This document shows, one piece after another, positions 50,701 through 60,763 of a stretch of DNA of 64,000 nt. The stretch comes from Nostoc sp. 106C (GTDB taxonomy: Bacteria; Cyanobacteriota; Cyanobacteriia; Cyanobacteriales; Nostocaceae), in assembly GCF_002154725.1 (NCBI RefSeq), contig NZ_MTAW01000093.1, forward strand, positions 1-64,000. The letters are read 5' to 3'. Under the pieces are notes generated by a model that saw nothing but the letters and a program-made list of their open reading frames with translations, had not been told where the DNA came from and ran no database searches. A program made the position numbers and the translations under genes. Each line of letters begins with the position of its first letter. The first letter of the stretch is position 1.

Positions 50701-51944
50701 TTGTCACACTTAACTTATTAACTGGCAGGTGCCCCTAAACTCATCTTCTTGATGAAGACTTTTTAGTGATTCCATTTTTATTACGTCTGGAATGACTAAA
50801 CTTATGCAAAAATTATCCATTGCTAGTCTTAACTTTTAATCTCCAACTGCTGGAAACCCCAATATCTAAGGCATTTTTCTCAATTCTGCAAATTTAAATT
50901 TTTGTAAATCTATGCATCAGTAACTCAGGAAAGCAGCCTGCACAGGCTAAGTAAATTATGATACACTAATACTGTATAGAAGTTTAGGAAAGCTAGGATT
51001 TTGCATTTGACTCAGAGGAGCGAAGATAATTCACCTCAATCCAGACGTAGTTTGGTTCATATAAGTTTCACTCCTCTAGAATTTGTCTGTGAGAATATAA
51101 ACATTTTTTTAACTCCTCTCAACAAGTTTTGCAAAATTGTTTACATTAAAGGCAAGACACACGACCTTATTGTGAAAAGTCTACTGAAAATTTCATAGTA
51201 CCCATCAGGGTAATATCTTGATCTACGGAGATTAAATATAAGGTAAGCTAATTCTTTGCCTCAGTATCCCAGTTTTTGGGGTACTCTTGTGAATTGTTTA
51301 GTATCTTGCTTGATTGAGTACACTCCGTAAGGGCTGACAGGCTCTGTAGCGCTCGGCAATGCGCCCTTTCCATGCTGGTGAAGTGCTGTGTGGGGTTTAG
51401 CTATACCTGAGCTGCGATGCCTTCCGCGGGCTACGCCAACGTATTACTATTTCATCAATTAAGGCTACAACTATATAGTCTACTTCTGGCAACAGTGCGT
51501 GCCATGCATCTGTACCGACGATTTTATCAAGATTCGGTAGGGGTTCGGGTTGTGGAACTACAGCTACGAAACCTGCGATCGCTTAATTTATGAGTCCTAT
51601 TTAATTCATGAACTTACTCGTAAAAACAGGGAATAAGTCTATTTTTCAAAATCAAATATGATTCACATAGAAAATATAACGCACTCATCATTACAGATTT
51701 TCACTCTTTCAGTAGATACGTGCAGCCTTGCCATCTATTACATAAATTTCCCCAGAATATATTGTTAGTGCTATGGTTTGCATTCATACAAACTATAAGA
51801 CATAATCATCAGATTTTATTTCTATAAACTTATAACCCAAGAGGTGATTTATCTCGTTCTGCTCTAAGCCTTCTGATAGTGTATTTCTTAAAACCAAAAA
51901 GTCTAGGCTAGTTATGTTTAGTCATAGAACTTAGGGGAAAAATC
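50701..51944. other. Long upstream region of the HetZ-family gene
   Basis: About 1.2 kb with no intact gene. It contains a 2-hydroxyacid dehydrogenase relic (51451..51582) and the repeat wording GCGATGCCTTCCGCGGGCTA near 51418. A plus-strand open frame at 51001..51198 has no features. The first 250 bp should hold the promoter(s) of the HetZ-family gene. I see no convincing NtcA box. Confidence 0.45.
51451..51582 (-). pseudogene. Relic of a D-2-hydroxyacid dehydrogenase
   Basis: Minus strand reads AIAGFVAVVPQPEPLPNLDK, IVGTDAWHALLPEVDYIVVA and LIDEI. The order -V-AV-R-P-P-P--D-I-GTDA-H-LLPE-DY-VVALP is the part of the NAD-binding domain after GxGxxG in D-isomer 2-hydroxyacid dehydrogenases. 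Both ends are lost, and a stop precedes it. Confidence 0.55.
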
Positions 51945-52166
51945 ATGCCTGGTGGTCATGCTAGTCATAAAGGTAGTTCTAACAAACCCAATGTGAATGC
52001 TAATGGGATAATTGATGATGCTGTGGATGAAACAGTAAATCCTGAGGATCTTCTGCCGGAAAATCTAACCAATGCAGAAACTCTCAGAGTTGACGAAGCT
52101 GTTAATTATCCTCCTACTACCCAACGTCCTGGTGAGGAATTAGATTCAAATAACACAAATAAATAG
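51945..52166 (+). CDS. Small acidic hypothetical protein
   Basis: 73 residues, rich in Asn, Glu, Asp and Pro (GIIDDAVDETVNPEDLLPEN); probably disordered. No signal peptide. A ribosome site AGGGGAA precedes the ATG. It lies 45 bp upstream of the DUF2171 gene on the same strand and is probably co-transcribed. Small acidic proteins paired with DUF2171 genes suggest a stress-related role, but this is inference. Confidence 0.6.
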   Translation: MPGGHASHKGSSNKPNVNANGIIDDAVDETVNPEDLLPENLTNAETLRVDEAVNYPPTTQRPGEELDSNNTNK

Positions 52167-52211
52167 AAAACGTGTTGAACGGACTTTTTAGTAATTGAAA
52201 CAAGAGGCTTA

Positions 52212-52481
52212 ATGAACGTATCACAAATTAAAGAACACTTGCCCGTTTATGCAGAAGGTTCTGGCGGTTTAGAAGGAGCATCTGACACACATATTGGGAA
52301 TATCGACTCTGTAGAAGGGGGCAATTACGTTAAATTGACGAAGAACAATGCTCCTGATGGACAACATCACTGGTTTCCTATCAGTTGGGTGAGAGCAGTA
52401 GATGAAAGAGCTGTGTACCTCAACAAAACAGTGGACGAAGTGGCTAAAGAATTACTGAACGAACAGCCTGCTGGTGTTTAG
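52212..52481 (+). CDS. DUF2171 domain protein
   Basis: 89 residues: QIKEHLPVYAEGSGGLEGAS, HIGNIDSVEGGNYVKLTKNN and HHWFPISWVRAVDERAVYLN follow the DUF2171/PRC-barrel-like pattern. The C-terminal helix KTVDEVAKELLNEQPAG is frequent in the family. Function unknown; members are often desiccation- or stress-induced in other bacteria. AAGAGG lies before the ATG. Forms a pair with the acidic 73-residue gene. Confidence 0.82.
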   Translation: MNVSQIKEHLPVYAEGSGGLEGASDTHIGNIDSVEGGNYVKLTKNNAPDGQHHWFPISWVRAVDERAVYLNKTVDEVAKELLNEQPAGV

Positions 52482-52579
52482 ATTCCTGGCTGCTGAAGTT
52501 GATACTACAGCTAAATTGCGATCGCTATTCTTTTGATAGACAAGAGCTAATAATATTTATCTCTTGTCTATTGCCTAAT

Positions 52580-53299
52580 TTAAGTTTTGACAAATACTTC
52601 CAAGCTAGCCCAACGTTCTTGTAAAACCCCAGCTAAAGAACGTAAACCCCACACTTCGCTGCGACGATGACCAACTGCGATCGCGCCTATTTTAGTTTCT
52701 TGCATTGCTGCTGCGGCTGGTTGTCGTAACTGTCCTGTAATATATACATCAGCACCACGTTCTCCTGCTTCCCGGACTAAGGAATCGGTCATAGCGCCAA
52801 CAACAGCAATGCGCTTCACATCAGAATTAAATGCTGGATGTACTTGTTCTTGTCCGCCGAAAATTTGAGTAATAAAACTGCAAAGATGCGTAAAGCTTTG
52901 AGTCGGAATTTCTCCAATCATGCCAATTGCTCTGTTTTCTTTTTTTCCTAATACTTCTAGCTCAGACATTCTCAAAATTTGAGCCAAGCGGAGATTAAAA
53001 CCCAGTGTCAAGCACTCATCAAATGGCAGATGGTAGGAAATTACTCCAAGTTCGGGCGAAATTTCATCTGCTGTTAATTTCCAAGGGCGATGTAAGAATA
53101 GCGCATCTAAATTTTGGGTTTTTATCCACTCGTGTAACTGCGTGTCTGGTTCAAGTGCTAATCCTAGTCGTGCTACAGAATTTGATGATGCTAAATATAT
53201 GCCTCCTTTTTCACTTATAGGGAATAGTTCAACATTAAAGAAGCAATTAAGGAACTCTGCTATTTCTTGGAGAAAAATTGAGTTGCATTCAGATGTCAT
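52580..53299 (-). CDS. Nif3-like dinuclear-metal-centre protein (DUF34)
   Basis: 239 residues. FLHRPWKL (metal-binding His), VGAMTDSLVREAGERGADVY with the YITGQLRQPAAAAM segment, and IAVGHRRSEVWGLRSLAGVL supply the family pattern. The usual first motif (GLQVG...) is degenerate, as in other cyanobacterial members, where Nif3 is shorter. Nif3 proteins form hexamers with two metals per subunit; the enzymatic role is unsettled. Not part of nitrogen fixation despite the name. Convergent with the DUF2171 gene. Confidence 0.82.
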   Translation of the reverse strand: MTSECNSIFLQEIAEFLNCFFNVELFPISEKGGIYLASSNSVARLGLALEPDTQLHEWIKTQNLDALFLHRPWKLTADEISPELGVISYHLPFDECLTLGFNLRLAQILRMSELEVLGKKENRAIGMIGEIPTQSFTHLCSFITQIFGGQEQVHPAFNSDVKRIAVVGAMTDSLVREAGERGADVYITGQLRQPAAAAMQETKIGAIAVGHRRSEVWGLRSLAGVLQERWASLEVFVKT

Positions 53300-53467
53300 T
53301 GATATCTATGGCAGCTTGATATTCTTGGGAAAGATGGCGATAGCACACCTTTATTTTATTTGTAAACTTAGTCATAAAGATAGGAGATAGGGAACATTAT
53401 ATTTAGTGTAAAAAACCGAATTAAGATAAAAATAAACCACAGATAAACACAGATGAACACCGATTTA

Positions 53468-55750
53468 TCACTGTTCATCTATGGTTTGATATTCAAAATA
53501 CTGACTGATGCTAGAGGTTTGATCAACAGCAATTGATGAATGTAATCCAGCCTGAATTAATCTCTGCTGTAATTGCGTGTAGCGCTGTTGTCTATCGGTA
53601 GAATTTACAGCCAAGGAGATTGCTTTTTTCGCACCAATAATAATCGCCAACTGTTTAGCACGAGTTAAGCCAGTGTAGATTAGGTTACGACTCAGCATCA
53701 TATAGTGTTGCATATATATTGGCAGAATTACTACGGGATATTCAGAGCCTTGGCTTTTATGAATTGAGGTGGCAAATGCTAGGGATATTTCATTTAAATC
53801 AGCATAATCGTAAGTGACAATTCGCTCGCAATACTGTACATTCACTTCTTGTTCAACAGTATCAATGGCGGTAATTATTCCCAAATCGCCGTTGAATACT
53901 TCTCGTTGATAATCGTTAGTCTGCTGAATTACTCTGTCGCCTACTCGCAGCTTAATCCCGCCTCTGGCGATTTCTACTTTATCAGCACTAGGAGGATTAA
54001 TTAGTTCTTGCAAAACTTGGTTGAGGTTGCGAGTACCGACTAATCCCCGTGACATTGGGCACAGTACTTGTACATCGGTGGCGGGATTAAAGCCTAAATT
54101 GGGAATTAAGTCTGTGATTAACTCGCAAATTGCTTGGACACCGTGTTCTGGTTGATATCCGCCACCATGCCAAAGACAATCAGAAACGGGGCGATCGCAT
54201 ATCGGTTCAATTGTGGGATAATGTCCGCGATTGATTTGGTGCGCGGCTGTAACGATGGCGCTTTGTTGGGCTTGGCGGAATACTTGAGTTAACCGCACTA
54301 TAGGAACTCGACTAGAATTAATTAAGTCAGCGAGTATGCTTCCTGGCCCTACAGATGGTAACTGATCGATATCTCCTACTAACAATAGTTGGGCATTCTT
54401 TCCTATGGCTTTCAGCAGCGAGTTAGCGAGGAATAAGTCTAGCATACTCGCTTCATCAACGATAATCGCTGTTTCAGGTAAAGGATTCTCGCTGTCACGC
54501 TTAAAGCCCATTGTTTTAGGGTCGAATTCTAACAAGCGATGGATGGTTTTCGCTTCCAAACCAGTCATTTCACTCAAACGTTGGGCGGCGCGTCCTGTGG
54601 GCGCTGCTAAGGCGATAGATTTACCCATTGCTTTCCACAATGAAACAATGGTGTGGGTGGTGAAGGTTTTTCCAACTCCCGGCCCGCCTGTCAAAATCAT
54701 CACAGGGGAATATGCAGCCATTTCTACTGCTTGCTGCTGCTGAGTTGAAAGTTCGATTTTCTGGGTAGCAGTAAAGCGTTCCAACCAAGCACGCACGCGA
54801 GGATAGTCGGTAGTGACAGGTTGATTTAGGCGTTGGTGTATGAGTTGGGCTAGGTTTTGTTCTGTGTAGAAGAAAGTAGGCTTGTAGCAATTAACTATTT
54901 TATCAGCGCTACTTTCTCTAATTAGCTCGTCCTTGAGAGCCATGTCTTTGATAATTTTTGTAAGTGCGGCTTCTGGTGGCTGATGAGTTTCAGTAGTTAA
55001 TAATGGAATGACTTTCTCTACTAGTTCCGTTTGGGGTAAATAGCAGTTTCCATCTTCTGCTGCTTCACTCAAAGCATGGATAATTCCCGCACAGTATCTA
55101 TATTCTGAATCTGGCGCAACTCCTAAATTCCGCGCAATTTTATCAGCAGTGAGAAAGCCAATACCGTAGATGTCGGTAGCTAACTGATAGGGATTGTTTG
55201 TAACTGTAGCGATCGCCTGATCACCGTACTGTTTATAAATTTTTACCGCGTAGGTAGTAGAAACACCATGTCCTTGCAAGAACACCATCACCTCTTTGAT
55301 GGCTTTTTGGGTTTCCCAAGCGGTTTTAATCATATGAATCCGCTTCTTGGCTATACCTTGAACTTCAACTAGACGCTCAATTTGGTTTTCAATAATTTCT
55401 AAAGTTTCCAGTCCAAAGTGAGCAACTATCCGCTTTGCTGTTACTGGCCCTACACCTTTAATTAATCCGCTACCTAAATACTTTTCAATCCCTGTCAGAC
55501 TGGCAGGGTTGGTTTCCTTGTAATTTATGACTTGAAATTGCGGCCCGTACTGGGGATGGTCGCGCCAGAAACCTGTTAGTTGTAGTGTTTGCCCAGGTTG
55601 GATATTTGCGAAGCTACCGACAATTGTAGTTAAATCTTTAATACCAGAGCGTGTCAGCCGTGCCACTGTATACCCCGACTCCTCGGAGTAGAAAGTCAAG
55701 CGTTCGACTACTCCGGTAATGGTTTCGTGCTGCTCTACTAGCGTAGACAT
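53468..55750 (-). CDS. recD2: RecD2-like ATP-dependent DNA helicase
   Basis: 760 residues. N-terminal OB-like region (HETITGVVERLTFYSEESGY), HhH region (SGLIKGVGPVTAKRIVAHFG), then two RecA-like domains. Walker A is GGPGVGKT, Walker B VDEASMLD, motif III LLLVGDIDQLPSVGPG, and motif VI SQGSEYPVVILP ... YTGLTRAK. RecD2 is a 5'-3' helicase in bacteria lacking RecBC, involved in repair and genome stability. I use the ATG at 55750 (MSTLVEQHETITG); an ATG 12 codons upstream (55786) is also in frame and neither has a good ribosome site. Divergent from topA with about 100 bp between. Confidence 0.95.
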   Translation of the reverse strand: MSTLVEQHETITGVVERLTFYSEESGYTVARLTRSGIKDLTTIVGSFANIQPGQTLQLTGFWRDHPQYGPQFQVINYKETNPASLTGIEKYLGSGLIKGVGPVTAKRIVAHFGLETLEIIENQIERLVEVQGIAKKRIHMIKTAWETQKAIKEVMVFLQGHGVSTTYAVKIYKQYGDQAIATVTNNPYQLATDIYGIGFLTADKIARNLGVAPDSEYRYCAGIIHALSEAAEDGNCYLPQTELVEKVIPLLTTETHQPPEAALTKIIKDMALKDELIRESSADKIVNCYKPTFFYTEQNLAQLIHQRLNQPVTTDYPRVRAWLERFTATQKIELSTQQQQAVEMAAYSPVMILTGGPGVGKTFTTHTIVSLWKAMGKSIALAAPTGRAAQRLSEMTGLEAKTIHRLLEFDPKTMGFKRDSENPLPETAIIVDEASMLDLFLANSLLKAIGKNAQLLLVGDIDQLPSVGPGSILADLINSSRVPIVRLTQVFRQAQQSAIVTAAHQINRGHYPTIEPICDRPVSDCLWHGGGYQPEHGVQAICELITDLIPNLGFNPATDVQVLCPMSRGLVGTRNLNQVLQELINPPSADKVEIARGGIKLRVGDRVIQQTNDYQREVFNGDLGIITAIDTVEQEVNVQYCERIVTYDYADLNEISLAFATSIHKSQGSEYPVVILPIYMQHYMMLSRNLIYTGLTRAKQLAIIIGAKKAISLAVNSTDRQQRYTQLQQRLIQAGLHSSIAVDQTSSISQYFEYQTIDEQ

Positions 55751-55846
55751 TGCTTGCTGATTAATAATAGGGGATTTATAGTACATTTATACTAAATATA
55801 TGATAAAAAGTTGTATCTGTTATACAGCATCTAAAAAGCAGGTGCT

Positions 55847-58003
55847 ATGCCTAAACGCCTTCTAGTAGTTGAATCCCCCGGTAAAGTCAAAAAACTCAGT
55901 GAAATTCTCGGTGCTGAGTGGATTGTGCGTGCCAGTTGCGGTCACATTCGCGAACTCAGCGATCAAGGAGAAGATTCGCTGGGATTTAGTATGGATGGTA
56001 GTAATGTGCAATGCAACTATGTCCCCCGTGACCAACGCTCAAAAGAAACTATCCAGCAATTAAAGACTGTAGCTAAACAGGTAAGTGAAGTTGTTTTAGC
56101 TACCGATCCAGATAGAGAAGGGGAAACCATCGCTTGGCATCTCAAGGAAGTGTTAGGTTTAAGAGAAGCAAAGCGAGTAGTATATACAGAAATTACCGCA
56201 TCGGCTGTCAGAAATGCGATCGCTCATCCGCGAAAACTTGACTTGAATTTAGTTGGTGCGGGTTTGTGTCGAGATTGTCTAGACAAACTAGTAGGTTATA
56301 AAGGCAGCCCGTTAGTCTGGGCTTTAAATAATGGTGCTAAGAGTGTAGGCAGAGTCCAGAGTGCCACATTACACCTAATTTGCCAGCGAGAACGCGAAAT
56401 CCAAACCTTTGTCCCTCAAGATTACTGGAGTGTCTGGGTTGACTATGCTGAAGGATTCCGGGCTTTTTATCACGGAATGGGAAATGCTCCCCAGGAAGCA
56501 GCCAAGCAGGAAACAGAAGTACACGATGATACTAAGATTAATAATCAAACAGCACCAGAATCTACGCGCGTACTTTCCGAAGCCGAAGCCAACCGCTTAG
56601 TTGAAGAAGCGAAACGCCATCCCCATCAAGTTGTGCAATATGAGGGGAAAGTCACCAACCGCCAACCACCGCCACCATTTATCACCTCTACCCTGCAACA
56701 AGCGGCTGGTTCGCGGTTACGATTTGCACCAGAGAAAACCATGCAAGTAGCCCAAAAGCTGTATGAAGCGGGGTTAATTACATATATGCGCACGGATTCA
56801 GTGATGTTAAGTCCTGAGTTTTGTGAAAGTGCGCGTCAGTGGTTAGAACAAAACGATCCGCAGAATGTACCGCAACGCACCGCGAGACATCGCAGCAACA
56901 AAACTGCGCAAGAAGCCCATGAAGCGATTCGTCCGACAGATGTATTTCGCCCTTCGGCGGAGTTAAGAGTGCAATTGCCCGCCGATGAGTTTAACTTGTA
57001 TGTTTTAATTTGGAAAAGAGCGATCGCTTCTCAATGTCGCCCTGCTCAACTGCGGAAAACCAAAGTCATTATTAAATCTGGTGAAATTTTCTGGCAAGCT
57101 AGAGGGCAAGTAGTCGAGTTTTTAGGATATGCGCGCTACTGGCCAAATCTTGGTAAAGATACTATCTTGCCAGCTTTACAACAAGGGCAGATGCTAACTT
57201 TAGCAGATGCAGGTCACGAGAAAAAGCAAACCCAACCACCACCTCGTTACAGCGAACCAAAATTAGTGCAACTGATGGAGCGTAAAGGCATTGGTCGTCC
57301 CAGTACCTATTCTCCCACCATTGCTACTTTGAAAAAACGCGATTATATCCAGCTAACAAAAGAAATTATCCAGCCGACAACTCTGGGGTTAGAAGTTGAC
57401 GTTTTTTTACAAAAAGCCTTACCAGATTTACTAGAGGCAGAATTTACCGCGAAAATGGAAGATGCGTTAGATGCGATCGCATCTGGAAAACAGCCTTGGC
57501 AACAATATCTCACCAGTTGGAATCAAAATTACTTTGCACCAGCTTTAGCAAAAGCAAAAACTGTAGTTGTGAGTTCAGGGAATGGGGCGAAAACTGCTGC
57601 TGTCGCTGAACGCAAATTTGAAACTTCTAGAACTCGTTGCCCTGAATGTAATAAATTTCTCGCCAAAATTCCCAGCAGTAAACTCAAAAAGAAATACTTT
57701 CTCAAATGTAATAGCGGCTGTGAAAATATTGTCTTGTTTTGGAATGAGTTTCAGAAAGCTTGGGAAGCACCGCGAACCAAAGAAACCAAGAATGAAAAAT
57801 CTCCCACCAAGATTAGCTCACATCCTTGCCCTGTGTGTAAAAAGTTTTTGGAGGAGTACAGCTACACCAAAGATGGACAGCGCAAAACCATGCTGCGGTG
57901 TTCCGATCCCCAGTCTCGTCAAGACAAAAAACATAAAGATGTGGCTTACTTTAATACACAGAAAGGCTGGTGGAGTCCCAAATTTGGTGAGATGAAAGTG
58001 TAA
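55847..58003 (+). CDS. topA: Type IA DNA topoisomerase (short TopA form)
   Basis: 718 residues. TOPRIM domain with Glu9 (LLVVESPGKVKKL) and Asp87/Asp89 (ATDPDREGETIAWHL). The nucleophile Tyr313 is in GLITYMRTDS. Two C-terminal zinc ribbons follow: CPECNK...CNSGC (about 603-630) and CPVCKK...C (about 662-685). It relaxes negative supercoils through a transient 5'-phosphotyrosine. It is shorter than the ~880-residue main TopA of cyanobacteria and has an acidic insert (about 212-240), so it may be a second copy. Good start MPKRLLVVESPGKVKK. Divergent from recD2, which may share its role in genome maintenance. Confidence 0.93.
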   Translation: MPKRLLVVESPGKVKKLSEILGAEWIVRASCGHIRELSDQGEDSLGFSMDGSNVQCNYVPRDQRSKETIQQLKTVAKQVSEVVLATDPDREGETIAWHLKEVLGLREAKRVVYTEITASAVRNAIAHPRKLDLNLVGAGLCRDCLDKLVGYKGSPLVWALNNGAKSVGRVQSATLHLICQREREIQTFVPQDYWSVWVDYAEGFRAFYHGMGNAPQEAAKQETEVHDDTKINNQTAPESTRVLSEAEANRLVEEAKRHPHQVVQYEGKVTNRQPPPPFITSTLQQAAGSRLRFAPEKTMQVAQKLYEAGLITYMRTDSVMLSPEFCESARQWLEQNDPQNVPQRTARHRSNKTAQEAHEAIRPTDVFRPSAELRVQLPADEFNLYVLIWKRAIASQCRPAQLRKTKVIIKSGEIFWQARGQVVEFLGYARYWPNLGKDTILPALQQGQMLTLADAGHEKKQTQPPPRYSEPKLVQLMERKGIGRPSTYSPTIATLKKRDYIQLTKEIIQPTTLGLEVDVFLQKALPDLLEAEFTAKMEDALDAIASGKQPWQQYLTSWNQNYFAPALAKAKTVVVSSGNGAKTAAVAERKFETSRTRCPECNKFLAKIPSSKLKKKYFLKCNSGCENIVLFWNEFQKAWEAPRTKETKNEKSPTKISSHPCPVCKKFLEEYSYTKDGQRKTMLRCSDPQSRQDKKHKDVAYFNTQKGWWSPKFGEMKV

Positions 58004-58023
58004 TTTGAGTTTTTATCTTGAAA

Positions 58024-59715
58024 TCAAGTTACCATCACCTGCGATCGCTCGTCGCGCCACAACTGATATAACCGATTCGCTGGCATTGTCAAATATAAAA
58101 TATCCCCAGGATTAAGTTGGGTTTCTAGTAAATCCCAGCCGTGAAAGGTTTGGCAACTTGTTTCTACGTACAAAGGCACAAAGTCAGCAGACATGGCTAC
58201 ATCTTTCACAAATTGGCCGCAAAAGGGGTGTATCTGGGTAATCATCGTAGCAAAGGCTACCCAGAGGCTATCTGCTGTGATGCCATTACCTAGGATGCGT
58301 CCCCCTAGTGCAGCTGCGGCAAAAGCTGGGGCCGCCAATTCCGCAGGACTTAGTACAGCCTCGAAATCAAATACTTGTTGGGCCATACCCGCAAAATCAG
58401 GGTCGGCATAATGAACAATGACTGGAATGCTAGGCGATAATCCTTTGGCTTTCAGAGCAATCTCTAAGTTAATCGCATCGTTGCTGGTAACAGCTAGCAC
58501 TGCGGCAGCAGTATTTATATTACTGGCTTTGAGTATTGTTCGGAAACTGGCATCGCCTTGAATTACAGGAATGCCGAGTCCGCGAGTGGTGTTGACAAAT
58601 CTATTGTTGCTGTCGGTTTCAATAACTACCACCTCATGCCCACTGGCGTGAATTTCTTGGACAATTTTGACGCCAATGCCACTCAAGCCGCAAACTATGT
58701 AATGCTGGCGCTGGGGTATGCGGGCTGCGTCCCAAAATTGCTTGAAGCGGTTCCCCAGCACAAAATCAGTCAGCATTGCATACCAAATACCAATTACCGC
58801 TGCTCCAACCAGCATCATCACAACGGTAAATATCTTGATAGTATTGGGAGCATTTTCTACTATTTTGTCATTACCACCGGCTCCGGTAATCATGCCGACA
58901 GCAAAATATAAGGCATCGACAAAAGAGATATTTAAATTAGCAGAAACATAGGTAAGTGTAGCAAGTAAAATAATTACTAATAGCACAGCTGCCATCGCTA
59001 CAACCGATTGGGCATGTTTTTGAAATTGCTTCAGACTAGTACAGACTTTGAGCAGTTTTCTTACCCATGATTTACGGATGGGACGGACACGGGGTTGGAT
59101 ACCAACAATTATGCGATCGCCTACTTTTAATTCTTGTCCAGATAAAACCGCAGTTATCAAATCTATCTCGCCTTGCACAGGCAAGTAATAAATCAGCATC
59201 CGCGAACGATCTTCCCATAAATCACTTAGTTTACAACCTAGCCAAGGATGGTATTCATCTATATATTCTTCTTGAATCGGCCAGGTTTGTTGAAATAACT
59301 TAATTTGTCCGATCGCTTTATTACCTAGTGCAGCAAAAGTAAAGACTGGTGCTGCCAAACCGACAACACTCATACTCAAGTGATCTGGCAAAGTCTGATC
59401 CAGACGCTCGGCCAAACTTGTATTATAAAAGCGGTTGATAATCCGAATTTGGGGATTCAGTACTCGCGCTTGTAACATAATTGCTAAATTGCGCGCATCA
59501 TCCGAACCAGCAATTACTAAAGTATGAGCCTGTTCAATTCCCGCTGCTGTTAGGGTAGCAGCTGTGTGTAAATCGCCAACAATCACATCTCCAGCCGCTT
59601 CGCTAGGGATGGGTTTGTGATGAATACCAACGACAAACGCACCCTGCTGTCTTAGCAACCGAAAGACTTTATATCCAGTACGTCCTAAGCCACAAACAAT
59701 AATTCGAGGTTTCAT
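58024..59715 (-). CDS. Two-RCK potassium-channel-like protein
   Basis: 563 residues with the order RCK/TrkA-N (1-~120; IIVCGLGRTGYKVFRLL), TrkA-C-like (about 145-205), two membrane helices with a pore loop (about 240-325), and a second TrkA-N (about 342-465; YIVCGLSGIGVKIVQEI), then a C-terminal TrkA-C-like part. The pore loop reads YFAVGMITGAGGND, where potassium channels have TVGYGD. The Tyr is missing and an extra Gly-Gly is present, so ion selectivity is doubtful. It may be a transport regulator or a channel with altered selectivity. NAD or other nucleotides probably bind the Rossmann folds. Convergent with topA. Confidence 0.85.
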   Translation of the reverse strand: MKPRIIVCGLGRTGYKVFRLLRQQGAFVVGIHHKPIPSEAAGDVIVGDLHTAATLTAAGIEQAHTLVIAGSDDARNLAIMLQARVLNPQIRIINRFYNTSLAERLDQTLPDHLSMSVVGLAAPVFTFAALGNKAIGQIKLFQQTWPIQEEYIDEYHPWLGCKLSDLWEDRSRMLIYYLPVQGEIDLITAVLSGQELKVGDRIIVGIQPRVRPIRKSWVRKLLKVCTSLKQFQKHAQSVVAMAAVLLVIILLATLTYVSANLNISFVDALYFAVGMITGAGGNDKIVENAPNTIKIFTVVMMLVGAAVIGIWYAMLTDFVLGNRFKQFWDAARIPQRQHYIVCGLSGIGVKIVQEIHASGHEVVVIETDSNNRFVNTTRGLGIPVIQGDASFRTILKASNINTAAAVLAVTSNDAINLEIALKAKGLSPSIPVIVHYADPDFAGMAQQVFDFEAVLSPAELAAPAFAAAALGGRILGNGITADSLWVAFATMITQIHPFCGQFVKDVAMSADFVPLYVETSCQTFHGWDLLETQLNPGDILYLTMPANRLYQLWRDERSQVMVT

Positions 59716-59893
59716 GAAATAGCAGCATTATTTGAGAAGGGGCTGCATTCTTAGATATTTATTAACATTGTTGCCCATTTTCCTTAGCTATAACTGTAGC
59801 TGACAACACGGTAAGCCCAAATAAGACGGCACTTTTATCAAATGCTACAAGTCAATGTTATTTAGATAGCTTAGATGGGCAAAACTTCAATTT

Positions 59894-60388
59894 ATGGATA
59901 ATTTGTTACAACTAAAACTTCTCGGTGGTATTTTATGCCCACTAGCTGTGGTGGGAACAATGTATGCTTCTGCACAAGCACAGCCACAGTCAGCACCAGG
60001 GCCAATTTCTGCCCCCAATGTGACAATGAATGTCCAAACTAAGGCTGGTACTTGTCCTCAGACAGTTGGTTTATGGTGGTTAACACTACCTTATGAAGGT
60101 GGTGCTGAACATACAGTAGTTACAGATACTAGAGCATTTGCCAACTCTAGTAAGTTAGTTTCATCTAATAATCATTTTGTTGAATTTGTGTCACCTTTAC
60201 GTGAGGATTACGCTTCTTGTGTTGGTCAAACACAGGGGCAAGAATATCCTTTTTATAGTGTGCAATTTAAGAATAAACAAGCTTATTTTCGTGTAGATTT
60301 GCGAAAAATTAATGCCCCAGGTAAGCTAATCAATTACAAAACTGTAGCAGCTTCTCGTCCTTATGTAAGGTGGGCTATCGCTGACTAG
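59894..60388 (+). CDS. Exported hypothetical protein
   Basis: 164 residues with a signal peptide (about 1-30, ...GTMYASAQAQ). The mature part has two cysteines that could pair (GTCPQTVGLWW and YASCVGQTQG) and a beta-rich pattern (TLPYEGGAEHTVVTDTRAFA). No named domain recognised. Divergent from the channel-like gene. Probably a small periplasmic protein. Confidence 0.65.
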   Translation: MDNLLQLKLLGGILCPLAVVGTMYASAQAQPQSAPGPISAPNVTMNVQTKAGTCPQTVGLWWLTLPYEGGAEHTVVTDTRAFANSSKLVSSNNHFVEFVSPLREDYASCVGQTQGQEYPFYSVQFKNKQAYFRVDLRKINAPGKLINYKTVAASRPYVRWAIAD

Positions 60389-60532
60389 AAATCGCGTTCT
60401 CTAGAATAAAAATTATGCGTGCTAACCTAGACAACAGAATGCAGGAATATTGTGTATACACAGTCGGCTACAGTACAGGTGTTTTCGCAACAATAAAAAT
60501 GAAATGGTCTATAAGATTTATAAGAACTTCGT

Positions 60533-60565
60533 GACGAAAGTCATGGTTGATTCATGACTTTCGTC
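60533..60565 (+). other. 13-bp perfect hairpin
   Basis: GACGAAAGTCATG (60533..60545) pairs exactly with CATGACTTTCGTC (60553..60565) around a 7-base loop. The downstream sequence is TGAATCATTCTTT, so it could be an attenuator or terminator of the exported-protein gene 145 bp upstream. Confidence 0.55.
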
Positions 60566-60763
60566 TGAATCATTCTTTAATCAAAATAGTTTTAATAATT
60601 AATAGGGGCGAAAAGCAGTTACTACTTAATAGTGGGTCAGGACATGAAAAAGTAGTAGCTGTAAATCCCTGGGTTAAAGCTAGTTCACTCCTTATTGCAA
60701 ATATAGCTGGCATACTCACAGCTATATGAGCAGAATCAACAATCATTTCTCATTAAGATCATC

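Noticed and set aside
52580-53299. Nitrogen-fixation gene because of the name Nif3
   Set aside because: Nif3/DUF34 proteins are general and not part of nif clusters; no nif gene is in the window.
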